Shown here: positions 24,136 through 36,965 of the stretch, piece by piece
Layout: every line of letters starts with the position of its first letter
How positions within the stretch are numbered: the first letter of the stretch is position 1
NCBI GenBank assembly: GCA_033980235.1
Contig: CM067065.1
Span: 6,465,328 to 6,529,327 of the forward strand
Source: Diadema setosum
Lineage: Eukaryota; Echinodermata; Echinoidea; Diadematoida; Diadematidae
DNA length: 64,000 bases
Direction of reading: 5' to 3'
Notes under the pieces: model-generated
The model's database searches: none
Seen by the model: the letters and a program-made list of their open reading frames with translations, nothing else
Told to the model about the DNA's origin: nothing
Position numbers and translations under genes: made by a program

Positions 24136-24306
24136 TGTAGTTGAGATGTAGAGGAGTGAGCAGATGCTCGATACTTGGAGTAGAACTCCAAGTCTCCTCT
24201 ACATAAGGGGAGGGGGGAGAGAGAAAGAAAGTAGTGTGTTGAGGAGTGAGCAGAGAGTAGCTCGTTACCTGGAGCAGGACTCCGGGAGTCTCCTCCCGTT
24301 CTAAAG
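24136..24306 (+). repeat. Two hairpin-bearing direct repeats in LINE B leader
   Basis: Unit 1 (about 24150-24200) and unit 2 (about 24240-24298) both run GAGGAGTGAGCAGA...CTCG...TGGAG...ACTCC...GTCTCCTC. Each has an internal inverted repeat: CTTGGAGT / ACTCCAAG with a 3-base loop in unit 1, and a looser CTGGAG / CTCCGG in unit 2. Confidence 0.6.
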
Positions 24307-25708
24307 ATTTCTCCTGCTTATATACTCTTAATGCGGACGTCGCGGGAAACACTACGCGGAGGTAGCTACGGTATGCGCTAAGCGCTGAACTTGGTCACAC
24401 CGTAGATTTTGTGCTAGTTTGACGTCGCAAATATCTTATCTTGACAAATATCACTTTCCATAATATAGGATCCAAGTTACAGTAAACTGTGAGTTATTTA
24501 CCACATGACCAGATACATAAAATAAACCAAATTTCTCTAATATTGACCAGAATCGACAAAATAGCTGTAATTATTACACACGGAGGATCCAAATCACACG
24601 CTGACGTGGCTACGTCATCACAGCGATGTGAAGCCAAAGCTCGCATTCAATCTTGCATCAATTTGCGAGTTAGCTTCCGAAGAATAATAAAATTCACTTC
24701 TATCACCAAAAGCTAGTTCATATATCAGTAATTGCAACTTATTTTTCTCAGATATGGTGAATTTAGGGAATTTTGGATATGAATTAAAATGAATGGCCAA
24801 AGTATCGATGATAACGTACGAGGGAAGGTCTACAACCCTGAATGAACACTACGCGGTGATAGGCCTACGCGCATCTATCGGCAATGTTTTGGATCCTTCG
24901 TAAAGGACTTAACATCATCTTCAAACTCCATATTCCTTCATATTTCTGCCAACATGGGGTAAGTTACCACTCAAATATTCGCTACACATACTAAATCCTC
25001 CAATTACCAATATATTCCTGGCCGTAAGTTCATAACAAACGGGTATTCCCTACATTATTCTTCAATGCCTTGATGAATGTATGAAGTTGCTGAATGCAAT
25101 GTGCATTAACCGTTTCTATACTTATAACACGTATCCAAGCAAAACAAATTCAGCTAAGGATAGGTCAACTGTAGGTCATGAATGCCGTAAACTTCGATAT
25201 TGAATACCGACTAATAACTAAATTTCAGATTTCTATTCTTGAATCAGTTATGCTATGAGTTATATGCTTGTCGTGACTAAATCAACTCTAATGACTTCTA
25301 TGACAAGTCACAGCCAAAGCATAAACTTCTAGCGACTTTACAATTCATCTTACATTTTGAAGCAGTGAGAGAAGAGAAGAGGTGGAGAGTGAAGAAAAGA
25401 AAGTAGACATAGCAACAGGCGGGAGGATATAGAGTGAGAGAACAGGTGAAGAGATAGAATAAGGCACTGCTTCGTAATTGATGAAAGAAATGCAAGAAAA
25501 GACATTTTTATACGGGAAAGCTACTAATAAAGACCGTAACGAGGTTGGCTCGTTACAATATTTTGCTTGAGACTTTTCAAACAAAACTTACCTGGTGCGT
25601 ATGCCACGCATCCTTCCTGCGTACTCTTCCATCACTACCTCATCGCGCATAGCAACCATCCCTTTATATCGCGCTTAGTCTAAGGAGCTTTTGTGACATC
25701 ATCAAAAG

Positions 25709-26483
25709 ATGCTTCCGAAGAAGAAATCTGCTGAGGAAGTGGATCTCAGCGCGTTGAGGGATGAAGTAGCAAATCTCTCACACGTGTATTCTTAACGGCA
25801 AATTTTCTCAACTGGAGAAAGCGGTCTCGGAGGTGAAGGAGGGCCAGCAGGGCATTTTGAACTCTATCACTTTTCTCGATGCCAAGTTCGAGGAGATGAA
25901 AAAGATCACCGAGCGACTGGAGGGAGAAAATCACGAGCTCAAACAAAAAAATCAGCAGCTGGAGAGAAGAGTGGACGATCTGACACACCAAATTAAAGAC
26001 CTCGACCAGCACCACCGTCGGGTCAACCTTGAAATTGCCGGCGTGCCAGAAGAAAAGGGTGAAAACCCTGAAAAGATCGTCTTAAAGATTGCTCAAAAGA
26101 TCACCGAAGATGTGAGCGCTGGCGACATCGACATTGCTCATCGAATAAGAAAAGAGGATGATCAGCGGGGGCCACGGCCGATAATCGTGAGATTCACCAT
26201 CCGACGCTCGCGACACATGATCTACGACGGCCGAAGAAAGCTACAGCACTTCACCACGAAAGATCTCGGGCTCCGCAGCAACTCTAAGGGCAACGGAAGG
26301 ATCTATGTCAACGAAAACCTTGTTGCGTCCACCAGGGAGCTGCTGAAGGAAACAAACAGAGCAAGGAGGCTGGCCGGATACAAATACCTGTGGACCCACA
26401 ACGGGCGAATCTACGTGAAGAAAAACGACGGAGGCGCCATCAGTGTCATCAACAGGAAAGAGGACTTGTCAAAGCTACAGTAA
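25709..26483 (+). pseudogene. LINE B ORF1 (coiled-coil RNA-binding protein), one frameshift
   Basis: An ATG at 25709 opens a basic N-terminus (MLPKKKSAEEVDLSALRDEV). A one-base disturbance near 25775-25795 shifts the frame, after which GKFSQLEKAVSEVKEGQQG runs open to the stop at 26483. A heptad-rich coiled coil spans about 25800-26000, with blocks such as MKKITERLEGENHELKQKNQ. An L1-ORF1-like RRM region follows: VNLEIAGVPEEKGENPEKIV, IDIAHRI and RPIIVRF. A C-terminal domain ends with NGRIYVKKN and KEDLSKLQ. Proteins of this type coat LINE RNA as trimers and act as chaperones. The frame from 25833 has no ATG start. ORF2 follows after a 50 bp gap. Confidence 0.8.
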
Positions 26484-26533
26484 ATATACGTATTACCTTT
26501 GTTTGTTGTCTACCACTATGATCCTGCCTCTAA

Positions 26534-29500
26534 ATGCTGGATAACAATATTTTTCCTTTTAATCTCTTAACAGATGATGACTTTGTTACTTTATTTCAAA
26601 AAGACCAAAATGTACCTGCTAGAAACACCAAGTTTGATAGGACTGCAACTAGAATCTTAGCCGACAATCTAGATGAACTTAACATTGAGTTTAACAGCCA
26701 CGATGAAGCGTGTCAACTTGCTCAATCACCATACTTTACAGAAGCTACCCTAAGAGAATATTTACGAACGCTAGAACGAGCTGAATTACTTTGTTTCCAT
26801 TTGAATATAAGAAGTGCTAATCGAAACTTTGAAAAGCTTCGCTTATTTCTTGATAATATTGATTTGCCCATGTTGCCTATCATAGGCCTCTCTGAAACGT
26901 GGTCTGCTGAAACTCCATCGTCAGGTCCAATTAATTTTCTTGCTAAGTTATGATATTGTCATCAACAACAGATCAAATAGACCAGGTGGTGGAGTATCTA
27001 TATATGTTCCCCGAATATGTGATTACGCTATAAAGGAAGAACTGAAATATATGAATGATGTAATAGAATCATTATTTATTGAAATTTCTGTCTGCAAGGG
27101 CAAAAACATTCTGCTTGGAGTTATATACAGACCTCCTCAATCTAATTATGATGATTTTATGAATATTATGAACGATATTTGTCGAAACGGTGCATTCCAC
27201 AAGGATTGCATCATCATGGGTGATACTGCCTGTGGTAACTTCCTTGATAACATTTTACAAGCCTCATTTCTGCCTCTTATTTCTAAACCAACAAGAATTA
27301 CTGGTCATTCTGCTACTCTTATTGATAACATTTTTGCGAACCTAAAACCTTTTTAAATATAGTGGTGAGCGATATATCAGACCATTTTATGATATTTTGT
27401 CACCTTGATATTGGACCAAGGAGTCATAGTACAATTCGAAGGCATGTATTTCGTCGTAAATTCACCCCTGAAAATATTGCTCTTGTTCAAGAAAAACTTC
27501 AATCTGTGGACTGGTCAATTGTGTATGACGCAAATGAAAATATTGACCAAGCATATGATAACTTTCTTTATCTTTTGAATAATTGCCTAGATGCATGCAT
27601 TCCCTTAAGGAAATGTCGTACTCAGGATTACAAACGAATCCCCAAGCAACCATGGGTTTCCAAAACACTCTTACGCTCAATAAATCGCAAGAGTACTTTA
27701 TATGTTAATTTTATCAAAAACCGTGACGAAACCTCTCGAATGAAATATATTTCGTACAAAAATATTCTTACCAATACACTCAGATTAGCTAAAAAACAAT
27801 ATTTTGCGGACCAATTGAGTCAATTCAAATGTGATATCAAGCACACTTGGAAAGTAATAAATACCGTTTTGAATAGAGGGAAGGCTGTAAATCCCATTTC
27901 TAAAGTTCAAGTTGATAATACTATGATTGAGGACAAGTCTGAAATTGCCGAGATTTTTAACTCACACTTTTCAAAGATAGGTTCAAACTTAGCACAAACT
28001 ATTACTCCAAGTGATAAATCATTTTACGCATTTCGTTCCTCACCAAACGACCACTCAATTTTTTTTCAAGCCAATTGACAGGCAAGAATTAATCAAAATT
28101 GTACTTCAGCTCAAAGCAAACAAAGCCCCTGGCTATGATGACATTGGCAATGTCCTTATCAAAGACATTATACATTGTATAGCAGATCCTTTATTGTTTT
28201 TATATAACCTTTCACTACAATCTGGTCAAGTACCATCTAAAATGAAATTCGCAAAGGTGACTCCAATATTTAAGAAAGGAGACAAATTATGTATCAGCAA
28301 CTATCGCCCAATATCTTTGTTAACTTCGTTATCAAAAATCTAGAGAAAATTGTTCATTCAAGGACAACTACCTTCCTTGAATCTCACAACATCATATCTG
28401 ACTCCCAATTTGGCTTTAGAGAAGAACATAACACAACTCATGCCATTTTAAGTTTAATAAATACCATATCAGCTTCAATCGAAAAATCCTGTCATACTAT
28501 CGGTTTGTTCTTAGATCTTTCTAAAGCATTCGATACTATAAATCACGACATTCTGTTATACAAACTTGCGCACTATGGTATTAGAGGTAAGGCTCTGGAA
28601 TGGTTCGAAAGTTATCTTTCTGGAAGAAAGCAATTTGTTACCATTGATGGATATAATTCGTCTACAGTACCAATCACGTGTGGAGTTCCCCAAGGAAGCC
28701 TTCTTGGTCCACTGCTATTCTCTATTTATGTAAATGACATTCGATGTTCTTCGAGTGTTCTCTCTTTTATCCTTTTTGCTGATGATTCAAACGTATTCTA
28801 TACTCACAGTGATCCTAATAAGTTAGTAGAAGTTTTAAATGTAGAACTTGCACATGTAACAAATTGGATAAAAGCAAATAAATTATCTTTAAATAAACAA
28901 AAAACCAATTACATGTTATTCAGTAACTCTGTTAAACAACTTCCTGACCAAGTGATATTTAATAATTCTTATATTAAAGAAGTCAAGACTACAAAATTTC
29001 TCGGCATTACAATTGACAATAAGCTAACTTGGAATTGTCATATTGATAATATTTGTAAGATAGTTTCAAGAAATATTGGCATCATTAATCACGTTAAATG
29101 GATTCTCCCAAAGTCAGTGCTTCTTATGTTATATTCAACTCGTATTCTTCCTTACCTTAATTATGGCGTAATGGTATGGGGAAATGCAATACAAACTAAA
29201 ATGGACAGGGTGCTCCTCTCGCAGAAAAGAGCGATGCGTTTGATATGCAATACCGCTTATAGATCACACACTGATGTTTTGAAAGAAAACCGTATTCTTA
29301 AGATTACTGATTTATATCGTCTTCAGCTGGGTTGTTTTATGTACAATGTAGAAATTACCGCTACTCCTACTGTATTTAAGGAAATGTTTCGAAAAATAAT
29401 GTTATACATAATTACTCAACAAGGTATGCGAATGATTATCATCTTCCTAAAAATAGAAACAGTTTTGCTAACAGAAATTTTATGTTTACTGGTCCTAAGC

Positions 29501-29592
29501 TTTGGAATTCTTTTGATTTTTCACTCAAACAAGCTCGGAGCTTGAATAGCTTTAAGTATAAGCTCAAAAATGTGTTTCTTGATAAGTATTAA
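26534..29592 (+). pseudogene. LINE B ORF2 (endonuclease + reverse transcriptase), frameshifted
   Basis: An acidic N-terminal segment is followed by endonuclease motifs HLNIRSANRNF, LSETWS, GGGVSIYV and GVIYRPP. The usual GDFN block is damaged: IIMGD is followed directly by TACGNFLDNIL near 27222, so some residues are missing. HSATLIDNIF and ISDHFMIF then complete the fold. The reverse transcriptase shows NKAPGYDDI, NYRPISLLTSLSKI (frameshift near 28330), FGFREEHNTTH, DLSKAFDTINHDI, GVPQGSLLGPLLF, FADDSNVFY and TKFLGITID. A last frameshift near 29390 gives NDYHLPKNRNSF and PKLWNSFDFSL, ending at 29592. The breaks lie near 26945, 27357, 28060, 28330 and 29390. The catalytic FADD is intact, but the copy cannot make a full protein. 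Confidence 0.9.
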
Positions 29593-30083
29593 TAAACAGT
29601 TTTATGGTAATTAAACGTATGTTTATTTAAATCAATGATTTCTAGAAGTACTTCATTAATTATACTCGGAAGGTTATCTTCTGTTTCATTCATTATTCTA
29701 ATGGTACACTGTATATAATGTACACTGTAAACACTTTATACATAAACTTGTGCTTTGTAACATATACATGACTTGTTTGTATATCCATAGTACAGTTCAC
29801 GTGCCCTTGTAAATAGTGTATATAATTATGGTGTTTTTGTTATATTTCACTCAGCCTTATCTTTGATATCATTTTGTCTATAATCTGTAGGGGGACTACA
29901 TTTAACAAGCAGTGCTTCTAAGTAGTCCCCTCCACATTTGTATATGGTGTTATTTTATCTCAGAATATCACTGTATTTTGTATATACATGTAACATATTC
30001 TGTATAGTTTTGATATAATGTCCACTATGTGTTATACCCTGTATATTCTATCATATTATGTCCACCATGTGGAATATGAATAA

Positions 30084-30115
30084 ATTTCGTTTCATTTCAT
30101 TTCATTTCATTTCAT
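30084..30115 (+). repeat. 3'-terminal (ATTTC)n repeat of LINE B
   Basis: TTTCGTTTCATTTCATTTCA and further units mark the 3' end. Sequence homologous to copy 1 of the duplication resumes directly afterwards. Confidence 0.85.
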
Positions 30116-33100
30116 CCCTGAATATCCTTACGCTCCAAAAGTCAGTAGCTTATAGATACATGCTCAATAGCTTACTCCCATGGAAACATTGTAGAATTAA
30201 TTCAATTAGTTCATTGCAGGTATACATTTTGTACTTGACATTTTAGATAATTTGAATTAAGGCAAGCTTTGTGTGGCCTCAGAAAAAAAAAAAAAGGACG
30301 TTCTTGTTATAAACCGACGACAACAAGAAGAATAACGTGCTTTAAGTAGTTTGAGTAGTCAGGATTGGCCATGATGAACTTAAAGCTCTTTGTCCAGTGG
30401 AGCAACAGTTGGTGCTATAGATAAGGTTCCGTGACCAAGTTCTCAAAATATATTTCTCAATGGACTTTTGCCACCACAAATAATGCTAATCACAGGGAAG
30501 TAAAAGTGTGAAGTATCAAGTGATTGCAAGCATACAACAACACTAATAACAACAAACATACAAATTGTAAAGGCAGAAGAAGCAAGGAATAGTACACGAA
30601 CTGACCAAATGCGAGTTGAAAAGGGAAACATATTTATTTCATTAAAGATGCATCGGGTGAATTTACACTGAAGCCTTATTGTTTCCTTTTTTATTTTTAG
30701 AGAGAGAGAGAGAGAGCGGCACTTCAAAACTCCTTCGTTTCAACGAAGTGAAATCAGTGGCTTGATATACGTCATTGCATGGGCGTCACCGGGGGGGGGG
30801 GGGGGGGGGGGGTGTTGGGTGCGAACGCACTCCCCTTCAGACCCTTAAAAAAAAAAAAAAAAAAAATCTTCAGTCTGCGAGCGACCTCAACGCCGGACAC
30901 TAAATGATTATTATTTTCTATCTATTTTTTTTTTTGAAATTTTGCATCGGGAACAAAAACACACAAAAAAAGAAAAAATCGTGGGCAAAAGTAATTCGCA
31001 CCCCTGGTTCTGGCAGCACTGATTTTATACATAATTATATACTAGTACAAGTGTATTCTATACAGTGTTGACTGATTTGATTATACATATTTCAGAAGTT
31101 GGGAGAGCACTGTCGAGACCCAACGACAGTATCGGCAGGCGTTTGACTTTACACAGATACTGCCAGAGGCTGAAAAAGACTAGTTGTGATAGTGGAATTT
31201 CTCATGAATAAATAATGAAGCATTCAAACCCTAACCACTGTTTAGGACCATTGTCATGGTGTTAACCAACCACTCCCATACACACCCATGAACCCCTGTG
31301 CAAAGTGAAATTTTGTACAGAGGGTTGAAAATAGAGCAAAATCTGGAACCTAACTGTGAAATTAATCATGGATTTCATGAAACTGATTAATGTTTTCATA
31401 TTCAAACCACCTTCAACCAAATTGTACACTATTCAGCTATTACTCATATCAATGACAGGGTTATCTGATATATAGTTTATGAATTATTAAGAATCAAAAG
31501 TGGGAAATGTTTTTTGAAACACATAGTACAAACGGCAGTTTGTCTACTGTAAAATGTCAAAATTTTCAAGCTCGCTCTCTTCGCTCGCTCGCATTGAATC
31601 GTCATGCAATTCACCTGATGTTACTGCCAGTAATTGCCAGCAGTTGCGCCCGGTGGCATGCGCTCCACCCCCACCCCCTTTATTTCCAAAGCGAAAAAAA
31701 ATATACATGTAGCTCCAAATGGTAGTTTTTTTTACTGTAAAAGATGAAATCCTAGCTACACCGGTGCCCTTTCCCCGTTTGGTTTCCCGCAACAACAGTA
31801 AAAGTCTAGGGATTGAGAGCTTCCTATATTCCAAATGTCTGTCCAAAAAAAAAAAAAAATCTCGTTACATTAGGGTCAAAACGCACCCCCCTTGAAAAAA
31901 AAGCTGGTGACGCCCCTGCATTGTTTCACTCCAAATTTTCAAAAGAGAAATGAGCTACACGTATTTCCTCTGCTGGAAACACAGTGTCTCACTAGACCAC
32001 CGAGCTTCCGATCGACAGCAGGTGCTATGCACTGCGTGTTTATTAAAATTATTGGAATGCGTGTGTTGAGATGCTTGTATTGCAATTAACGGATTGACAA
32101 AATTGTCCTACATTACACCGATCGGGCATTCAAAGAATAACTATTACGGAAATTTGGTGGTCCGACATCAGTTTTCAGGTGGTCACTTCGTGCCACCGAT
32201 ACTGGCGAAGCCTATCTGATTCTCATTATGCAAAGTGTGTGTTGTTCAAAACGGTACTATAGGATATCAATAAAATTGATATGAATGAAGAAAGTGCACG
32301 CTCCAACACTACGCATCTTTCTCTAAACTACAGAATAATATTGTAGAGAGTGTATTGTGTGTCATAATAGTTTGATAACAATCATCACCATCAGCAAAAC
32401 ATTATGAAAGTTAAATTTGAAGCTCAAGTAACATTCTTACTTTCTTACTTAGCTATGACAAGTATGGTTGACGTTAATTGTACAGTCCTTCAAGGCTGAT
32501 CAGGTTATACTTGATCCGATGAATAATAGTGACATTAATCAAACATGATATCTATAATAACGACATCAAACATTTAGGTAACTTTACTATACTCCAAAGA
32601 GTTTTATATACAACTTCCACTCACTCTTTTTGGTTTACCACATTTTAAGAGATGCGAACTTCGAAACACCTCGGTTTCAACAAGCGTGACTTCAGTAGCT
32701 TGAAATTCGACACTGTTCCACTCCAAATTTAGAAATGAGAAATGAGCTATTTACAGACATCAACAATTAAAGAATTTTATCAAATTAAAATGTGGATAAA
32801 TTGGATAATGAAGACACAGAGAGAGAGAGAGAGAAAGAGAGAGAAAGAGATAGAGAGAAGGGGCAAAGACTTCAGGTCATGGTATGTAACGTGGTGGATA
32901 ATGATCGGATTTGTCAATGTTACAATGAGAGGGGAATGACTGCTTGAGTATACGAAACACTGAAACTGCAGAAATGCAAAACACAAACAATACACGTATT
33001 ATAATGCAATTACACTGTGAATATTACCATTTTGTCATTGACTTCTAACAGATTTACAAGTGTACAGAAGTTCTCGTTTATCTCGATTAATGAGAATATT

Positions 33101-34640
33101 TTTTTTCACAAGGTCTCGACACTTACCTGTTTGTCTGGTGACCCGTTAGGGCCTCTAAAATCTTTTAATCTGAAATTTTGGTGGCAAGAAAGAGATATGT
33201 ACTGGCCCAAAATGCAAGACGAACATAAGAATCCATTTTGAATTTTTGTTGCCCGATCGTGCCAACAAAGGATTACCTTTTTTTTCCTTTTTTGGTGGTC
33301 CGACATCAATTTTGACTGGCCCACCGAGTACTGTTGTATGGGATACACGAAAAATCATAACACATTGCATGAATAAACAAGACAAAACACAGTACTACTA
33401 CTAACACTTCGCAATATTTTGTATATCATGACAAAATATTACGATATTATGTGTGTAATGATAGTTAGCATGAAAACACATCTTAAGATACAGTATTCAT
33501 GATAATAAGTTTGAAGCCATTTTTTTTTTTTTTTTTTTTAGTCGTGCATTATACCGTACTCGTCAGGTTATACGAGAAATTATGAACATATTCTATACTT
33601 AATCTTGTTTATAAACACATACAGCTTCTATTTGGTATATCACACAGCTTCTGGTACACTTTCTATTTGGTATATATATATCACCCTATTTGGTATATCA
33701 CATGCCATTGAGAGATGCGTTTCTTCAAAACTTATCTGCTTCAATAAGTGACGTCACAGGGTTTGATATACGTCACTGTTTCACTCTAATCTACAGCAGA
33801 GAAATGAGATATTACCCCTGCTGGAAAGAACACGATGTTCACTGTGTAGACCACCGAGCTTATAATAACAACAACAATATTACTACTACTATTACAACTA
33901 CTAATACTACTGCTACTAATATTGATAATAATATTACTACTTCTACTACTACTGCTAAGAGTAATGATAATAAAAGTGAAGATTCACTACATTGGAAGCG
34001 TAGGTGTTTCGTGATTGTAAACGCGTGTGTGCTGAATTGGTTATGGTGGTGCGAACGTATGATGAAGTAGGTAACATAGCTGTGGGAAAGGAGTACATAA
34101 TATACGTCAATTCTACTATAAATGCTACGACATAATATATAAATGTTACGTAAGCATTGTCACTGGCATATGAATAGCCTTGCGTATATTTGGCTAGTTA
34201 CTAGTAAGAATGAAATCGTCGCACAGATGTACAGCGATTTGTGTGCATAAAAATCACACAAAAACAATAATTAATTTTACCATGTATTCGGACGAAGTAT
34301 ACTTCATCATTCTTAAGAATCTAAATCTGGTAACCTTCTACTAGGTAATAAATGTAAAACACCTGTCTAGGTAATGTAAACAGAGTTAATAACTCTGTCA
34401 ATTGTATGCAATCATAACAATGCATAGATTGATATTTGTATGAATCTCCTCACATAATTGAGATTTTGACATACACATTGCGGTAAACCTTTACTACCAA
34501 GTCTGTACAACTGTACACACCTTTACGTACTGTTTATCACATCATGATAACAACAAACATTTCTTCATATACTATCATTACAAATGAATTAGGGCAATCA
34601 TTGACATATGAATGAAAAAACAAATATCACACTTCTAACT
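30116..34640. repeat. Non-coding repeat block of duplication copy 2
   Basis: No gene is present. This is the counterpart of 600-5898 and 10914-11800. AG tracts lie at 30697-30717 and 32818-32856. The landmark GATCGGGC...CAAAG recurs at 32118 and a variant at 33250, and the GAGATGCG landmark at 32650 and 33712. A triplet-repeat stretch (AAC, ACT, AAT) at 33860-33975 is translated by a long but meaningless asparagine/threonine-rich frame. Confidence 0.7.
30778..31918. mobile_element. 1141 bp non-autonomous DNA transposon, CATTG target-site duplication
   Basis: The ends are inverted: CATGGGCGTCACC at 30778-30790 and GGTGACGCCCCTG at 31906-31918, one mismatch in 13. CATTG flanks both sides (30773-30777 and 31919-31923). 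Copy 1 of the duplication reads straight through the site (GATATACGTCACTGTTTCAC at about 2137), so the insertion is certain. No transposase is encoded. A G run of more than 20 bases follows the left end. Its internal part at about 31530-31720 is similar, inverted, to the 40850-41290 repeats. The CAGGGGCG-type end is reminiscent of hAT-like elements, but a 5 bp duplication does not fit the usual 8 bp, so the superfamily is left open. Confidence 0.85.
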
Positions 34641-34649
34641 AAACTTACA

Positions 34650-36913
34650 AACTGTTTAAGAACCCCAGTCAATAACAAGTGTTACACTTCTATCCCAGCA
34701 AACTAACTGTTTGAAAACCGCAGTTAAAAAACAACAACAACATTTGTATAATTTATAATTTACAGAAAATTCCAAAAGAGAACCACGGTCAATATTCAAT
34801 CATAAAACATTGGAGCTACCTGTGAGAGGAACATAATCGCTAATGAAGCTTTCATCGTAAGGCGACATTTGGGAAATTGTCGATTAATTTGGGTGGGGTT
34901 GCGTGTTTGAGCTTAATATGCGAACTTGGCACCCCGGGCGTTCGAACATGGCACACAAGGAATTAAGTGTTCTGTCCTGTGGTACTAATAAACAACAGCC
35001 GCTGCTAAAACCGAGGTTTCATGACAGGGTTATCAAAATATTTTGTTCAATTAATAATCTTTTGCCACCATGAATAAAAGCAACCACAGTGAAGTAGAGC
35101 ATCAAGTGATTGCAAGCATATTAAAACAACAACAGCAAATATACAGATTGTAAATGCAGAAGAACGAGAGAAAAGTTTGAACAAACCAAAATTATGAGTT
35201 ATATAGGTAAATACGGTTATTTGATTACAGACATACGAGTGTAATGTCGCTGAACCTCAAACTGTTTCAGTTCTTATAGAGAAAGAGAGGGAGAGAGAGG
35301 GAGAAAGATAGGGCAAAGAAGACTGAAAGTAATTGGATGTAACGCGGTGAGTGAATAATAAGATTTCTTAATGTTACAATGAACGCGGATTGATTATAAC
35401 GAAACATTGAAATTTCAGTTATACCAGAATTGTAGATACACTACAATTCAAATCACATGCAAATAGCAATCACTTTACACAACAATAACAATCATTTTGT
35501 CCTGATTAATTACAATGATTGTATCATAGGACTGGACATGAACCTGCTTGTCTTGTGACCAGTTCCGGCCACTAAAATCTGTAAATCTGAAATTCTGATC
35601 CAAAAGAGATAATGGCCCAAAATAAAATTTAAGATAACTATCCGTAATAATTTTTTCCGTCACCCGAACGGGCCATCAAAGGATAACCTTTTTTTTTTTG
35701 TGTGTGGAAATTTGGTGGTCCGACATCAATTTTCAGCGGGCCACCTTGGGTCACCGATAATGTCGAGCTCTAGCTGCTGCTTCTCATCATAAGACTTGTG
35801 TTGTGCAGGACTGTAGTACAGGATATCAATGAAATGAATATGAATGCACAACGAACCACAAACGCTAAGTATCTTTCTGCAAATAACACAATAATACTAC
35901 AATATATATTGTAAGTCATCATAGTTTTACAATATCACCAAAACATTTTCAAAGATATACAATAATCATTTTGAAGCCAGTTATATATTCTTTTAATTTA
36001 TTTCATTTTTTTTAATTCTTTTTATAGCTATGACTATACATACTGATTACAAGCGTGAAGTTAGTCGTACAATCCTACCAAACTTACACGGTTATTAAAA
36101 AACAACAAAAACAACAACAAAACACCAAAACTTATAATGACATTAAGCAAACATGGATCATTTGGAATGTTTTGCCAAGAATAACATTCTAGGTGACAAT
36201 TTCATGGAAAATCTAGTACACCTTCAAGTTCAGCAAACATTTTTTTTTTATTCCTAGCACAACATCAATTGTATTTTATCACTTCCTATACTTACAAGAA
36301 CAGCATCTGTGTTTTAAAATTGAGGATTATTATGACCTCTGTTCACTGGCCGATCACAGGGCTGCGTGTTACCACACACATGGGTTAGCGGTTCGATACA
36401 TTAGGAATTACTCTCTGTATACTGAAGGATAATGTTACTGTTCATTCTCATAACTTAATTGTATGGGATGTGAATTTCTGGGTTCAAGAACGGGGAGACA
36501 TAAGCGATCATAGAAAATGATACCTCGACTATAACATCACTTAATATATCATAAGCACACTAGCACTTGCATGCGAATGGAAGAAATTTGCTTCAACAAC
36601 AAATCGAACTGTCCACGCAGCTTTTCTCCTATTCAGTCAAACCGGGTCAATGTAATATAAACAAGAATCTAGCAACTTAAGGAATTGGAGGGCAACAGGC
36701 CCATTTGAGATTGTTAAAGTGATCGCATTATACTTGCCCGAAATATCATAGTTAATCTGGTGAACTGTGTACATACTCGAAGTCATGTTGTGTCACCATT
36801 ATACACAGTTATACCATTTTGATCCATGATATACCTCATAACTCAATTGTAAAATGTATGTATATAATATCATATCATTATTATGTATATTACAATGGAG
36901 TTTTGTTACATAT

Positions 36914-36965
<52 letters not shown>

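Larger units (their letters stand above)
23078..30115 (+). mobile_element. LINE B: long non-LTR retrotransposon with ORF1 and ORF2 remains
   Basis: Sequence homologous to bases 1-535 ends near 23078, and sequence homologous to about 540-1160 resumes near 30116, so about 7.0 kb was inserted here. The plus-strand order is a leader of about 2.6 kb, an ORF1 with coiled coil and RNA-binding-like domain (25709-26483), ORF2 with endonuclease and reverse transcriptase (26534-29592), a 3' UTR and a terminal (ATTTC)n repeat at 30084-30115. The leader (23078-25700) contains GT and TAG microsatellites (23656-23732) and two copies of a hairpin-bearing unit. Whether the entire leader belongs to the LINE or contains a separate earlier insert cannot be told. 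Confidence 0.75.

Noticed and set aside
33690..34070. 126-codon frame rich in asparagine and threonine
   Set aside because: It translates the AAC/ACT/AAT triplet repeat at 33860-33975 inside the repeat block.
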